64,000 nt of DNA from Bacteroidales bacterium (GCA_016709025.1 JADJEQ010000001.1:186001-250000); one strand, 5' to 3'. Positions 29,490 through 39,340 are shown, counted from the first letter of the stretch. A program made the numbers and translations. The notes: a model not told the origin generated them from the letters alone.

Positions 29490-31013
29490 TCACCGGTAGC
29501 TTTTTATATCATCAATCTCCTCTTTTATTCTTTTGTTGATATCGACGCTGGCTTTTTCAAAAACAAAAATGGTAGTCCCGAATTCTCTTGCGAACGCATT
29601 CGTTACAGTTCCGGCTATATAGGATTTTTCGAAGTAGGGGCCCGTTTCTTTCATTTCAGTGCCTTCGCTTCCCAACGTTTTGATGCGGATTAAATTCACA
29701 TATTTTATATCCAATCGAAACCAGTCAATATAATCCGCATTAAAGGTGACAGCGGTTAGATTTTTATTTTTAGTATAATAATTGATTGCACCTGCCTGAC
29801 CGTAGTTATCGCAAAGTATAAGCGTTTGTTCCTGATTCTGCAACGTTGCATAAATTGAATCTGTTTTGTGTGCCATTTCCTTCCACCCAAGCATATCGGC
29901 AAAATCCTGTGGTAAGTCATGGTCTTTACCATCTTCCCAGCGCAGTAAGCCATACTTCTTATAGCGTTCATCATGATGAAGAATATAATCAGGACTTTTA
30001 ACGGGCATCATAATTTGATACATCGGAATAAAAAACAGAACAGGAAGTACGATTGCGACGGGTTGAAGATATCTTTTCCAGCCGGATTTTAACAGTATTT
30101 CCAGATAAACAGCACCAAAGGCGATGTAAACAGGATACAAACCCATGGCATAATAACTTTTAGCCTTCAGCCAGGTGAAAATCATCAAAGTAAAACACAG
30201 GGTCCAGAAGAAAAAACCGTATTTCTTAAAAGGCGGATAAAAAAGTAAGGCATAAAAGCCGGCAAGAATTACAAACAAGGAACCAATATAAAAGAACAAC
30301 TGGTCTTTAAAGAAATCCCAACGGTTAACATTTACCAGTTGCGTTTCCGCCAATTGTTGCATATGGTGATAAACAGGGAAATTGTTGTTGTATTGCCAGA
30401 TAAGATTTGGCAAAATGAGGAGCAGGAACAATAGTACAGAATAGTAAAAATGCCGGTTTTTAAAAACGGAGCGCCTTGTGAGTAAAAGTGCAGGGAGAAG
30501 TCCGGCAACCAGAAAAACAATATTGTATTTATTCAAAAAACCCAATGCCAGAACAACCATCCCTGCATAAAACCATTTGTTATTCTCTGAATTACAATAC
30601 TTAATCAGAATATATAAAAATGTAGTCCAGCAAAGGACATCCAATGAGTTGGGTTGATACAGAATATTTAATCGCAACAGGGCTGAAAATAATACAGCGG
30701 TAGCGCCCAATACCAATGCAAATATATTTCCCTTCAGCTCTTCAATGGCTTTCCAGACAACCACTATGGTCAACGCACCGAATAATGCCGGAAAAAACCG
30801 CACCCAAAAAAGTGAATTACCAAGAAAAAGAATGATCCATGAAATCCAGGAAGTGACAGGTGGAACCGATATAAATCCCCAGGCCAGATGCTTCGCCTGA
30901 TCCAGGTGTAAAAATTCGTCTCTATGTAATTCATAGATCGGGTTCACCGAAATATAATGTAATGCAAACTTTGCAATGATGAATGCAAGTAAGAGTATAG
31001 TTCTTTTTGTCAT
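29490..31013 (-). CDS. PMT_2-type glycosyltransferase family 39 membrane protein
   Basis: 507 residues with about ten or more hydrophobic segments in the first 340 residues and a soluble C-terminal part. The first loop has ELHRDEFLHLDQAKHLAWG, matching the acidic motif that in ArnT/PMT-type transferases binds the lipid-linked sugar. NKYNIVFLVAGLLPALL and other segments fit the family. It probably transfers a sugar from a polyprenyl phosphate donor to an envelope acceptor on the periplasmic side. Donor and acceptor are unknown, and no sugar-biosynthesis cluster surrounds it. Confidence 0.85.
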   Translation of the reverse strand: MTKRTILLLAFIIAKFALHYISVNPIYELHRDEFLHLDQAKHLAWGFISVPPVTSWISWIILFLGNSLFWVRFFPALFGALTIVVVWKAIEELKGNIFALVLGATAVLFSALLRLNILYQPNSLDVLCWTTFLYILIKYCNSENNKWFYAGMVVLALGFLNKYNIVFLVAGLLPALLLTRRSVFKNRHFYYSVLLFLLLILPNLIWQYNNNFPVYHHMQQLAETQLVNVNRWDFFKDQLFFYIGSLFVILAGFYALLFYPPFKKYGFFFWTLCFTLMIFTWLKAKSYYAMGLYPVYIAFGAVYLEILLKSGWKRYLQPVAIVLPVLFFIPMYQIMMPVKSPDYILHHDERYKKYGLLRWEDGKDHDLPQDFADMLGWKEMAHKTDSIYATLQNQEQTLILCDNYGQAGAINYYTKNKNLTAVTFNADYIDWFRLDIKYVNLIRIKTLGSEGTEMKETGPYFEKSYIAGTVTNAFAREFGTTIFVFEKASVDINKRIKEEIDDIKSYR

Positions 31014-31170
31014 GATATTTCGCTGTTAAATTACTGCCAACAATTTCGGGCGTTGCGATTTGGTGGATTTCAGTAAACCAGTATAACAGAATTCCAAAAA
31101 TTTTACCTCGTAAAAATGTTTCAAAGAAGCTCCACATCCGCCCTGTTAACAAACCGATGTCAGGTGCTGC

Positions 31171-32190
31171 CTATTTTTCTGTTGATACACCATCCTTTAG
31201 TTTTCTTTCAGAAGTGCTTATCACTAAAATATTTTTAAATGTTTTCAAATTTGTTACTGCAAAATTTGCCGGCAAACCTTTACCTGACAATTTCCATACA
31301 GGGCTGTTAGGGCCTTTTCTGTATATTCCGTCCCAATGTCCTGCAAAAAGTATATTGTTATGATTCAGCACATTGAAAGTGTATAAACTTCTGGGTAATC
31401 CGTTTTGTTGGCTTTGCCAGGATTTTCCGTCTTTTGACGATAACAATAACTCATTATAAGTCATCGAATAAATCTGGTCTTTGTCAGAACTTATATTGTG
31501 CATACTAAATTGAGGGGCTGAATTTAGCCAGGTATTGTCATTCTGTTGAGTATAAATTCCTTTATTTGTAGCCAAATAAAATTTCCCGCCAAATAAAGTC
31601 GCTCCATTTACCTGTAACGAATTTTGTCCAAACAACAGTTGCCACTCCGATTTATCATTGTTTAAAGCATAAAATCCATCATTTGTACACAAATACAGTT
31701 TATGGTTAAATTCACAAAAACGTCTGATGGTCATATTGGTAAGACCAGTATTGAAATTTGTCCAGGTTTTACCGGAATCTTTTGAGGAGAATACACCCCT
31801 GAACTGTGTGCCTATAAAAATAATGTTGTCAAACAATGCCAACGCCCCGATGTTACTTTCAATAATTTGTTTTTCTGTGGGTACATTTTCCCATTGGCTT
31901 GTTTTGAAATTGTATATGTAAATCCCTTTTTCTTTTGTTGCAACGCCAAGGTTTTGATTTGAAACAGCAACTCCTCCTATACCAATACTTATATTTTCGG
32001 GTAATCCCTTGCCGGAGTTAACCCAATTATTCCCGTTGTCAAAGGAAAAATAGATGATTCCGTTTAACTCCTCATTTTGACCGGTATTATGGACTGAGAT
32101 ATCTCCCGAACAATTTAAATCAGAATTTACCTGAGAATTACAGGAATTCATCAGAAATGTGAACAAGAGAAGTAAATTTATTTTCGCCAA
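31171..32190 (-). CDS. YCF48/sortilin-like beta-propeller lipoprotein
   Basis: 339 residues. A lipoprotein signal peptide ends at MNSC (Cys17). The rest contains repeated photosystem-assembly (YCF48) or BNR-like blades: YFSFDNGNNWVNSGKGLP, FSSKDSGKTWTNFNTGLT, LLSSKDGKSWQSQQNGLP. The propeller is probably a binding scaffold in the envelope. Its blades resemble those of the larger T9SS protein at 50456-52489. The start follows a normal pattern, and no operon partner is evident. Confidence 0.82.
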   Translation of the reverse strand: MAKINLLLLFTFLMNSCNSQVNSDLNCSGDISVHNTGQNEELNGIIYFSFDNGNNWVNSGKGLPENISIGIGGVAVSNQNLGVATKEKGIYIYNFKTSQWENVPTEKQIIESNIGALALFDNIIFIGTQFRGVFSSKDSGKTWTNFNTGLTNMTIRRFCEFNHKLYLCTNDGFYALNNDKSEWQLLFGQNSLQVNGATLFGGKFYLATNKGIYTQQNDNTWLNSAPQFSMHNISSDKDQIYSMTYNELLLSSKDGKSWQSQQNGLPRSLYTFNVLNHNNILFAGHWDGIYRKGPNSPVWKLSGKGLPANFAVTNLKTFKNILVISTSERKLKDGVSTEK

Positions 32191-32289
32191 ATTTTTCTGT
32201 TTATTGATTCAGGATTTACTTTCATGTATTTCAACAGCGCATTCACATACAACAACGAAAGACAGATCAGACTACCTGCCTCAAAAGTA

Positions 32290-32870
32290 GTAACATTTCA
32301 AATATCACTTTCAAAGTTCAAAGTTTCAAAGGTTTCAGAATTTCAGAGTTTCAGGGTTTCAGAGTTACAGAATTACAGGGTTCCGCTACGCTTCCGGCTC
32401 CCCCTCGCCACTCTCCTTGTGGAGAGGGAAGGGGTTTGGGGGTGAGGTCTAAGAGTTTCAGAATTTCAGGGTTTCAGGGTTTAGCTTCGCTGACCTTCGG
32501 TTCAGAGTTACAGAGTTACAGGGGTTCAGAGTTTAGCTTCGTTGACCTTTGGTTCAGGGCTATCAGGTCCGGTGGTTGAGCGAAGTCGAAACCATCCGAT
32601 TTGGGGTTACAGAATTTCAGAGTTACAGAATTACAGGGTTCCGCTACGCTTCCGGCTCCCCCTCGCCAATAAAGTAAAAAGTCCGATTTCCTTCTCCTTG
32701 TGGAGAAGGTGCCCGAATGGCGGATGAGGTGGAGAGGGGGTTTGGGGGGTGAGGTCTAAGAGTTTCAGAATTTCAGGGTTTCAGAGTTTCAGAATTTCAG
32801 AGTTTGAGAGTTATTCGGTCCGGTGGTTGAGCGGTGGTTGGTGAGCTCTTTGTCGAACCAAGTCGAAACC
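32290..32870. repeat. tttcagagtttcag repeat field with dispersed palindromic units
   Basis: The spacer between two divergently oriented genes consists of near-tandem words tttcag(a/g)(a/g)t and ttacag. A segment of about 51 bases at 32360-32410 recurs at 32618-32668 (ending ccgctacgcttccggctc). The unit ggtccggtggttgagcgaagtcgaaaccatccg lies at 32566-32598, with a longer variant at 32818-32875. The same families fill 39880-40500. No gene is present. Confidence 0.85.
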
Positions 32871-32984
32871 ATCCGGTACCTCCATCAAAACATTGTCAAA
32901 AGTGTTATTAAATACATGGTCGCTTTCATTGCAGGATGACAAAACACATGTATTCAAACGTCGGACAATTAAAGAAAACATATT

Positions 32985-33551
32985 ATGAGAAAAGTAGTTG
33001 CAGGGATCAATATGACACTTGACGGATTTTGTGATCATACAGCAATAGTCCCGGATGAGGAAATACATCAGCATTACGCTGAACTGTTGTATACCGCAGA
33101 TGTTATTCTTTATGGAAGAATTACTTACCAACTGATGCAGTATTGGCAAACACTGATACAAAATCCTTCAGGAGAAAAATCAATGGACGACTTTGCTGTT
33201 TCCATGGACAAAATACCAAAAATTGTCTTCTCACATACGCTGAAAAATACAGATTGGGAGAGTGCCGGATTGTCGGATAAATCTCCCGGAGAAATGGTTA
33301 TGGAGCTTAAACATCAACCAGGCAGGGATATTTTGGTTGGCAGCCGGAGTTTAATTATACAGCTGCTGAAACTTAATTTGATAGATGAATTACAACTCTG
33401 CGTTCATCCGGTTGTTGCAGGCAGCGGTTTGCCATTGTTTGAAAATTTAAACGACAGAACTCTTCTTAAACTCTCAAAGACTAAAACCTTTAACGCTGGT
33501 GCAATACTGCTTTATTATGAACCGGCAAACGAAGAGACAACGAACCACTAA
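32985..33551 (+). CDS. RibD C-terminal / dihydrofolate reductase-like protein
   Basis: 188 residues. It opens with MRKVVAGINMTLDGFCDH and continues with ADVILYGRITYQLMQYW, KIVFSHTL, DILVGSRSLIIQLLKLNLIDEL and VHPVVAGSGLPLFEN, all typical of the RibD_C/YwjB-like family of NADPH-dependent reductases. The true substrate of these stand-alone proteins is unknown. The next gene begins 28 bases downstream on the same strand, so they may be co-transcribed. Confidence 0.9.
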   Translation: MRKVVAGINMTLDGFCDHTAIVPDEEIHQHYAELLYTADVILYGRITYQLMQYWQTLIQNPSGEKSMDDFAVSMDKIPKIVFSHTLKNTDWESAGLSDKSPGEMVMELKHQPGRDILVGSRSLIIQLLKLNLIDELQLCVHPVVAGSGLPLFENLNDRTLLKLSKTKTFNAGAILLYYEPANEETTNH

Positions 33552-33579
33552 CAGTATAAGTAACTTCACAACGAAAAAT

Positions 33580-33870
33580 ATGACATCAAAAGGAACATTG
33601 AAGATTTGTAAAAACGGACATCAATTTTACAAAAGCAGTGACTGTCCGACTTGCCCGGTTTGTGAAGAGGAGCGGAAACCTCATGACAGTTTTCTGGCTT
33701 TAATAAGTGCGCCCGCCAGGCGGGCCCTCGAAAGGGAAAGTATTCAGACTTTGGAAGACCTGGCAAAATGGACCGAAAAGGGAATTTTGAACCTGCACGG
33801 AATGGGACCTGGCACCCTGCCCAAACTAAAAAAGGCATTAAAGGATAAGGGACTTTCTTTTAAATCATAG
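33580..33870 (+). CDS. Small protein with zinc-binding N-terminus and RNA polymerase alpha-CTD-like helix-hairpin-helix domain
   Basis: 96 residues from the ATG at 33580 (an upstream in-frame ATG at 33499 lies inside the previous gene). Residues 9-33 hold CKNGH...CPTCPVCEE, a likely zinc site. Residues 40-95 (FLALISAPARRALERESI, LHGMGPGTLPKLKKALK) resemble the C-terminal domain of the RNA polymerase alpha subunit, with the GMGP hairpin. Binding to nucleic acid is plausible but not shown. A perfect 7-bp-arm palindrome at 33711-33725 is read in frame as PARRA. Confidence 0.82.
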   Translation: MTSKGTLKICKNGHQFYKSSDCPTCPVCEEERKPHDSFLALISAPARRALERESIQTLEDLAKWTEKGILNLHGMGPGTLPKLKKALKDKGLSFKS

Positions 33871-33953
33871 ACAATTCCAGGATCAATAACCAACGAACCA
33901 CGAACATCATTCCGTCATCCCGGGTAGGCAGGATTATGGATCAGACGCTGAGT

Positions 33954-34004
33954 AAAACAAAAACGGAGCCCCGGAACTACCGGACCCCGCTTTTGTTTTG
34001 TTTT
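33954..34004. terminator. Bidirectional terminator between convergent genes
   Basis: Arms from 33954 (aaaacaaaaa-cggagccccgg) and to 34004 (ccggaccccg-cttttgttttgtttt) pair closely. A and T tracts on the two sides let it serve both the gene ending at 33870 and the alcohol dehydrogenase ending at 34019. Confidence 0.85.
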
Positions 34005-34018
34005 ATGTTACCCCTGAT

Positions 34019-35185
34019 TTAAAAGGCAGTTTCAAGTATCTTTTGGCTTACTTCCGGGGTGATATCCCGGGTTTCGGAGAGTGCTGTCAGGCCATGGGCT
34101 TTCAGTTGTTCTACCAGGGCCGGGATTTTATCGGCCGTTACTCCATATTCGGAAAGGCGGGTTTTAACACCGAGGCTTTCAAAGAATTCCCTCGTTTTCA
34201 GGATGGCTGAACTGATCTTTTCGTCTTCACTTCCGGACTCAATCTTCCATACCCTTTCTGCATACTGTATGAGTTTCGCCCGTTTCTGTTCCCGCCTGAC
34301 TTCGAGTACCGCCGGATACACAATGGCCAGGGTCTGACCATGGTCAATGCCAAACATGGCTGTTAGTTCATGCCCGATCATGTGGGTGGTCCAGTCCTGT
34401 GGAACGCCTGTACCTATCATACCATTCAGCGCCATGGTTGCACTCCATACAAGGTTGGCACGGGCATCATAGTTTTCAGGTTCAGCCACGGTGGTTTCAC
34501 CAATTTCGATCAGCGTTTGAAGCAGCCCTTCGGCAAAGCGGTCCTGCACCCTCGCTTCCACCGGAAACGTGATGTATTGTTCCGTAATATGCACAAATGC
34601 ATCGATGACACCATTGGCCACCTGGATTTCAGGGAGAGTATAGGTGATGACCGGGTCGAGGATGGAGAATTTTGGAAATGTCATTTCACTCATAACCGGG
34701 AATTTACCATGGTCATAACTGATGACTGCTCCATCGTTCATCTCAGATCCGGTGGCAGGCAAAGTCAGTACAGCACCAAAAGGAACCACTTTCTCTACTA
34801 CCTTTGAGGTAACCCTGGCAAAGCCGAACTTCAGCAGGTTGCGCGCATCGCCCTGATAGTGGGATGCCAGGCAAATAAATTTGGTTCCGTCGATGACCGA
34901 ACCACCACCAATCGCCATAATGAAATCAATGCCTTCATTGCGGACGATTTCCGCAGCTTTCATCAGGGTTTCAAACCGGGGATTCGGTTCAATGCCGCCG
35001 AATTCGAAAACCTTACGGTCACCCAGCACGGTTTTCACCTTTGCGATCAGACCACTCCTGACTGCACTGCCGCCACCATAGGTAATCAAAACCCTGGCTC
35101 CGGATGGAATATTCTTATCAATTTCGTCAAGCCTGTCCTTCCCGAAGAAAATCCGGGTAGGGTTGTAAAAATTAAAATTGTACAT
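34019..35185 (-). CDS. Iron-containing alcohol dehydrogenase (YqhD/BdhA-like)
   Basis: 388 residues, a standard length. It reduces aldehydes or oxidises alcohols with NAD(P)H. The GGGSAVRSG and IGGGSVIDGTKF turns bind the nucleotide. NGVIDAFVHITEQY supplies Asp and His metal ligands, and THMIGHELTAMFGIDHGQTLAIV supplies two further histidines. The NFYNPTRIFFGKD opening is typical of the butanol dehydrogenase/YqhD branch. The cofactor preference (NADPH is likely for this branch) is inferred. Confidence 0.92.
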   Translation of the reverse strand: MYNFNFYNPTRIFFGKDRLDEIDKNIPSGARVLITYGGGSAVRSGLIAKVKTVLGDRKVFEFGGIEPNPRFETLMKAAEIVRNEGIDFIMAIGGGSVIDGTKFICLASHYQGDARNLLKFGFARVTSKVVEKVVPFGAVLTLPATGSEMNDGAVISYDHGKFPVMSEMTFPKFSILDPVITYTLPEIQVANGVIDAFVHITEQYITFPVEARVQDRFAEGLLQTLIEIGETTVAEPENYDARANLVWSATMALNGMIGTGVPQDWTTHMIGHELTAMFGIDHGQTLAIVYPAVLEVRREQKRAKLIQYAERVWKIESGSEDEKISSAILKTREFFESLGVKTRLSEYGVTADKIPALVEQLKAHGLTALSETRDITPEVSQKILETAF

Positions 35186-35272
35186 GTTTAAGAGTTTGTT
35201 TGTTAGTTAAATTTGTTTTAAGGTGTGCTTAAATAAAGCTGAAAAATTCTACCCCCACTGACTCCCCCTAAG

Positions 35273-35514
35273 CCTTCGACTGCGCTCAGGCACCGGGGGA
35301 GAACCGTCTAAGAAGCTTACATTAAATGATAAGCAAAAAAAGAACTTGTTACGCTGAATTTGCCTGACATTCTTTCAGACAGGCTCTGATGAAGCACAAT
35401 AATTTGTCTATCCTTCGACTCCGCTCAGGATGACAATTCGCAAGTAGTGTCATTTGTGTTGCATTCAAATGCCGCACAAAATAACACTATGTCACGCTGA
35501 GCGAAGTCGAAGCG
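35273..35514. repeat. Three dispersed units of the gcttcgactccgctcag family
   Basis: Units at 35273-35290, 35412-35434 and 35491-35514 occupy the 35186-35642 spacer; the third is inverted relative to the other two. They match the arms of the inverted repeat at 1885-1946. No gene is present in the spacer. Confidence 0.75.
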
Positions 35515-35642
35515 CTATATACCGTTTATCTTTCGGCTCTCCTACCAATGCCGGAACAAGTCATCGGTAAAAGTGGCAATTTATCCGTTGGCAACCGGAC
35601 TCAATATATGTCCCATAAACTACTTTATCGCTCGTTTATATT

Positions 35643-36650
35643 TCACCGGTCAATCATCTTCTGACCACTTTCCTGGTAACGATCGCCCTGTATCGTGATT
35701 CCGGATGCGGCTGTTTCTATTTCAAGCATTTCTTCCGCTGAGAGTTCCACTTTTATGGCGCCGAGATTCTCAGATAACCGAGTGGACTTTGTGGTGCCGG
35801 GAATGGGAACAATCCATGGTTTCCTTGCCAGAATCCACGCGAGTGCTATCTGCGCCGGGGTGCAATTGTTCCGTTGCGCAATATGCTTAAGTATATCAAC
35901 CATAGCCTGATTCGCCTTCCGGTTTTCAGGGGTAAAACGTGGTACAGTATTTCGGAAATCCGTTGTATCGAAAGCAGTGTTTTCGTCTATTTTTCCGGTA
36001 AGGAATCCCCGACCCAACGGGCTGAAAGGCACAAAACCGATTCCGAGTTCTTCGATGGTTGGCAGTACGCTGGTTTCAGGTTCCCTCCACCAGAGCGAAT
36101 ATTCACTCTGAACCGCAGTAACCGGATGAACGGCATGTGCCCGCCGGATGGTCTTTTCACCTGCTTCCGACAAACCGAAATGTTTTACTTTTCCTTCCCG
36201 GATCAGGTCCTGCACCGTACCTGCAACATCTTCTATGGGCACTTCCGGGTCAACCCGGTGTTGGTACAACAGGTCGATGAAGTCGGTTCGGAGCCGTTTG
36301 AGAGAGCCTTCTACTGCTTTGCGGATGTGTTCCGGACGGCTATTGAGGCCGGCCCATTTGGCGCTGCCCTCTGGTTCGGGTCGGAAGCCGAACTTGGTGG
36401 CGATGACAATTTCTTTGCGGATGGGGGCAAGTGCCTCCCCTAACAGCTCCTCGTTGGTGAAGGGTCCGTATACCTCAGCCGTATCGAAAAAAGTAACACC
36501 TTGTTCAACAGCCCCACGGAGTAAGGAAATCATCTCCTTTTTATCGGGGGGCGGACCATAGGAAAAACTCATTCCCATGCAGCCCAGTCCGATGGCCGAA
36601 ACTTCGAGGTTGCTGTTACCCAATTTTCGTTTTGTCAACGATCTTTCCAT
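35643..36650 (-). CDS. Aldo/keto reductase
   Basis: 335 residues forming a TIM barrel with NADPH. The catalytic tetrad is visible: Asp and Tyr in FFDTAEVYG, Lys in VIATKFGF, and His in DLLYQHRVDP. LGRGFLTGKI and the C-terminal IPGTTKSTRLSENLGAIKVELS segment bind the cofactor 2'-phosphate. The overall sequence resembles the AKR13/YajO-like group. Substrate unknown; it lies next to the alcohol dehydrogenase but is separated by a repeat-filled 450-base spacer. Confidence 0.93.
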   Translation of the reverse strand: MERSLTKRKLGNSNLEVSAIGLGCMGMSFSYGPPPDKKEMISLLRGAVEQGVTFFDTAEVYGPFTNEELLGEALAPIRKEIVIATKFGFRPEPEGSAKWAGLNSRPEHIRKAVEGSLKRLRTDFIDLLYQHRVDPEVPIEDVAGTVQDLIREGKVKHFGLSEAGEKTIRRAHAVHPVTAVQSEYSLWWREPETSVLPTIEELGIGFVPFSPLGRGFLTGKIDENTAFDTTDFRNTVPRFTPENRKANQAMVDILKHIAQRNNCTPAQIALAWILARKPWIVPIPGTTKSTRLSENLGAIKVELSAEEMLEIETAASGITIQGDRYQESGQKMIDR

Positions 36651-36848
36651 TTTAATTGGTTTAAATATTCAGGATGCAAAATCCGGGAACGGATTGCAAC
36701 CAAACATGTCATTTAAGCCTATTCTCTATAATTCTGAAGTGCTGCTCCTGAATATCCTGAAGTGTGTATTTGGCTTTGCAAATTTACCGATTGTTTTTCA
36801 TTTCCCGGGAAAACCAACAGAACCCGGTGGATATTTTGCCACCAAAAA

Positions 36849-36894
36849 GATAAAGAGACTGTCGAAAAAGCACTTTTCTGACAGTCTCTTTATC
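36849..36894 (-). terminator. Perfect 15-bp-arm terminator after the SecD-like gene
   Basis: gataaagagactgtc (36849-36863) and gacagtctctttatc (36880-36894) are exact inverted copies around a 16-base loop. The hairpin lies 21 bases after the stop at 36915. Confidence 0.8.
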
Positions 36895-36914
36895 ACTGTA
36901 TTAGCTTATGATGA

Positions 36915-37775
36915 TCAGTTCACCACTTTAAAACTGACAGGTAATTCTCCATTTGCGCCCATCGCGGCAATGAATTTTACCTGGTCTGAAGTAAATCCTC
37001 CGGTTAAAGTGCAATTTCCGTTGGATATTTCATCCTGTACCACGGGTGCAAAAATCACTTTCCCGTCAAGAACCATCGCTACTGCCCTGCCGGTATTGCG
37101 TTTAGTAGTTTCGGCCCATAATTGCACAGCGGATTTTTTAAAACTGAATGAAATGTAATCCTGCTGCGAAGCTGAATCGCGGCCTGACCCGAAACTTTCG
37201 ATGTCAGCGCCCCCGATGATTACACCTTGTCCGTTGTCAAGTTTCAAAGCGTAAAGGCAAATTTCAGAATCCCAGAACAGGTTACTCCATGCAAACCTGC
37301 ATTTCCGGCCAAGGTCAAGGGAGTTCAGGTACTCATCCATCCGGGCAACACCTGAAGCAGTGGTACAGCCGATTTGCGCCGATGTTCCGGCAGGAGCTTT
37401 ATTCTGAAAAAAAGATAACAGGTTGCCATCGTCCTTTAATAGTTCCGTAACCTCTTTGAAATTATAGGTTTCATAGAATCCGAACGTCCCCTTTTGTGTA
37501 ATCAGGCTTTCTGCCAGTTTTATATCCAGGTTTTCATTCACATTCACCAGAATCTGGTTTTTATCTGCGACGGTTGCCACTGAAAACTTCTCATCACTGA
37601 AGCTTTTCAGCCTGTTGGAGATAATTTCAGCCGACCGGGAAAGATCAGCGGCAGATATCCTGCTGTTGGTTGACTGCACAATTATCTGAACTGTATTATC
37701 CGGCTTAAAAGTAAAGCCCGTTGCAATTACCCCAAGGATAAAAACTGCAAAAAATGAATTTATAATTGATTTCAT
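36915..37775 (-). CDS. Exported stand-alone SecD periplasmic-domain-like protein
   Basis: 286 residues with an N-terminal signal or anchor segment (about 6-23) and no further membrane spans. The N-terminal half (SRSAEIISNRLKSF, LAESLITQKGTFGFYET) and the C-terminal half (SFKKSAVQLWAETTKRN, GRAVAMVLDGKVIFAPVV, LTGGFTSDQVKFIAA, GELPVSFKV) match the P1 head region of SecD, the preprotein translocase accessory subunit. All the transmembrane part of SecD is absent. It is unlikely to drive translocation on its own; a binding or chaperone-like role in the periplasm is speculation. Confidence 0.78.
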   Translation of the reverse strand: MKSIINSFFAVFILGVIATGFTFKPDNTVQIIVQSTNSRISAADLSRSAEIISNRLKSFSDEKFSVATVADKNQILVNVNENLDIKLAESLITQKGTFGFYETYNFKEVTELLKDDGNLLSFFQNKAPAGTSAQIGCTTASGVARMDEYLNSLDLGRKCRFAWSNLFWDSEICLYALKLDNGQGVIIGGADIESFGSGRDSASQQDYISFSFKKSAVQLWAETTKRNTGRAVAMVLDGKVIFAPVVQDEISNGNCTLTGGFTSDQVKFIAAMGANGELPVSFKVVN

Positions 37776-37851
37776 TGTTGTAAAAGATTTAAGTTAAAAC
37801 CACGCCACTTCCTTGCGGAAGGGCGAATTGAAATGAATTAAATGAAATAGT

Positions 37852-38244
37852 TTAACTTAAATGAGGAGGGTCTTCAGTGTCTGACGAGTGGTACTGATTA
37901 TAAAACCAGAGCAGTTTAGCCGGCTTTACCAGCAGACTGATTCTTTCAAGGAAAATGATCTTAGAACGGATTGCATTATTAATGAAAATAAGACCGTGCA
38001 CATCATTAACCATCTTAAATCTGAAATTTTCAACAGACGGGAGCTGGCTATTCAGAAAATCAATCTGCTGAGCTTCAACGACGACTGCAGCATCTGAATG
38101 CAATTCAGAAGTCACCTGATAATCAGAACAGGTATCCTGACCTTTACCAGTTTCTTCAGCAAATGCAAATAAAAACAGAAAGATAAGAAACACGAATACT
38201 GTGTTTCCCTGATATTTGATTCTATTTTCACTCTGCTTATGCAT
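37852..38244 (-). CDS. Exported protein of unknown function
   Basis: 130 residues. A hydrophobic segment (VFVFLIFLFLFAFA, about 17-30) looks like a signal peptide or anchor. The rest shows no domain I recognise. A -7-like TAACTTTG lies at 38256-38249, immediately before the ATG at 38244, which would leave almost no leader. The true start may therefore be the GTG about 15 codons further in. Confidence 0.5.
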   Translation of the reverse strand: MHKQSENRIKYQGNTVFVFLIFLFLFAFAEETGKGQDTCSDYQVTSELHSDAAVVVEAQQIDFLNSQLPSVENFRFKMVNDVHGLIFINNAIRSKIIFLERISLLVKPAKLLWFYNQYHSSDTEDPPHLS

Positions 38245-38524
38245 GAATCAAAGTTACATGATATTCTGTTGATTTAAAAATAATAAAACGAGGTAATTCT
38301 GTCTATCTGACGATCGTGATTTATGTCATATCTTTCAAAATAACAGCTTTAATGTGATCTCTAAAGCCGAAATCTATATGACTTGCCAGCCGTTGATTAA
38401 ACAAATGTTAATCGTAGAAGTCATCTCTTGAAAATGGATTAAATGGCTTCGTCGTTCAAAGATTAATTGTTCAGCAGTTCCCGTCGCTTCAAGTGTGTCA
38501 AATAAGACAAACTGAAAAAGTTGC

Positions 38525-39193
38525 TCAGCAACCTTTTTTTATTCTCAGGGGATTCATTGTTGTGTCCTTCGCTTTTTTTGCTTCAAACCACTTGTAATAA
38601 TCGATATACATCCATTGTTTTTCCCTGAACTCAAGAAAGCCTTCTATTTCTGTTCCATTTAGCTGTGTTTCTCCTTCATAATCAAATGCACTTTCATGAA
38701 TGCCAAAAGACTTAAGGGTTACCCATTTATTTTCACAAAGCGTATAAATGAAACATATGTTACAACTGCTGAAATCGCAATAATCAACCACCAGGGCTAC
38801 TTCATCCTTTTTATCTTTGTTGTTGTCGCCGATGTTTATCAAACAATAAAGCCCGAAAGCGCTGCCTAAATGCAACGGTTCACTTTTTCCGTTTAACATT
38901 GTCAGAACCACATCTGATCCTATACTGTCGATAAATTGTACCAATGAGTCCCAGTCGTTAAAGTACGGGATACTGTCGATTGATTGCCCCGTAATTTTGC
39001 TTATGTTGTTTTGAACGAGTGTGTCCGTCTTTCCATCTCCGTCAAAGTCACCTGTAACAGATAGTTTATCAATATGTATATAAGTTGTCCCGCCATCCCT
39101 CATTGTTTCCTTTATTTCTGCTTCACTTATTTCTTTGTCAGGACAGGTAAAACCAAAAATAAAGAGCAGAAGTAAGTAAACTGTTTGTTTCAT
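38525..39193 (-). CDS. Putative lipoprotein with calcium-loop/FG-GAP-like segments
   Basis: 222 residues. A short signal peptide ends in a possible lipobox (GFTC, Cys17). Segments DFDGDGKTDTLVQN and NIGDNNKDKKDEVALVVD resemble FG-GAP/VCBS-type calcium loops, and the rest is of unknown type. The function is not assignable. It is flanked by other small exported proteins on the same strand with 150-280-base gaps, so an operon is not indicated. Confidence 0.6.
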   Translation of the reverse strand: MKQTVYLLLLFIFGFTCPDKEISEAEIKETMRDGGTTYIHIDKLSVTGDFDGDGKTDTLVQNNISKITGQSIDSIPYFNDWDSLVQFIDSIGSDVVLTMLNGKSEPLHLGSAFGLYCLINIGDNNKDKKDEVALVVDYCDFSSCNICFIYTLCENKWVTLKSFGIHESAFDYEGETQLNGTEIEGFLEFREKQWMYIDYYKWFEAKKAKDTTMNPLRIKKGC

Positions 39194-39340
39194 AATTAAA
39201 TTTCAATGTTTATGTCCTAAGTAATTTGTTACCCTTCACCAAAATATAACTACTCAAAAAAATCCGGACAACAGATGCATGAACCTGCTCTCCCTGGTAT
39301 TTAGTTCCAAAGCAGTTGCAATTGTCAGTGGAAACTTCCT

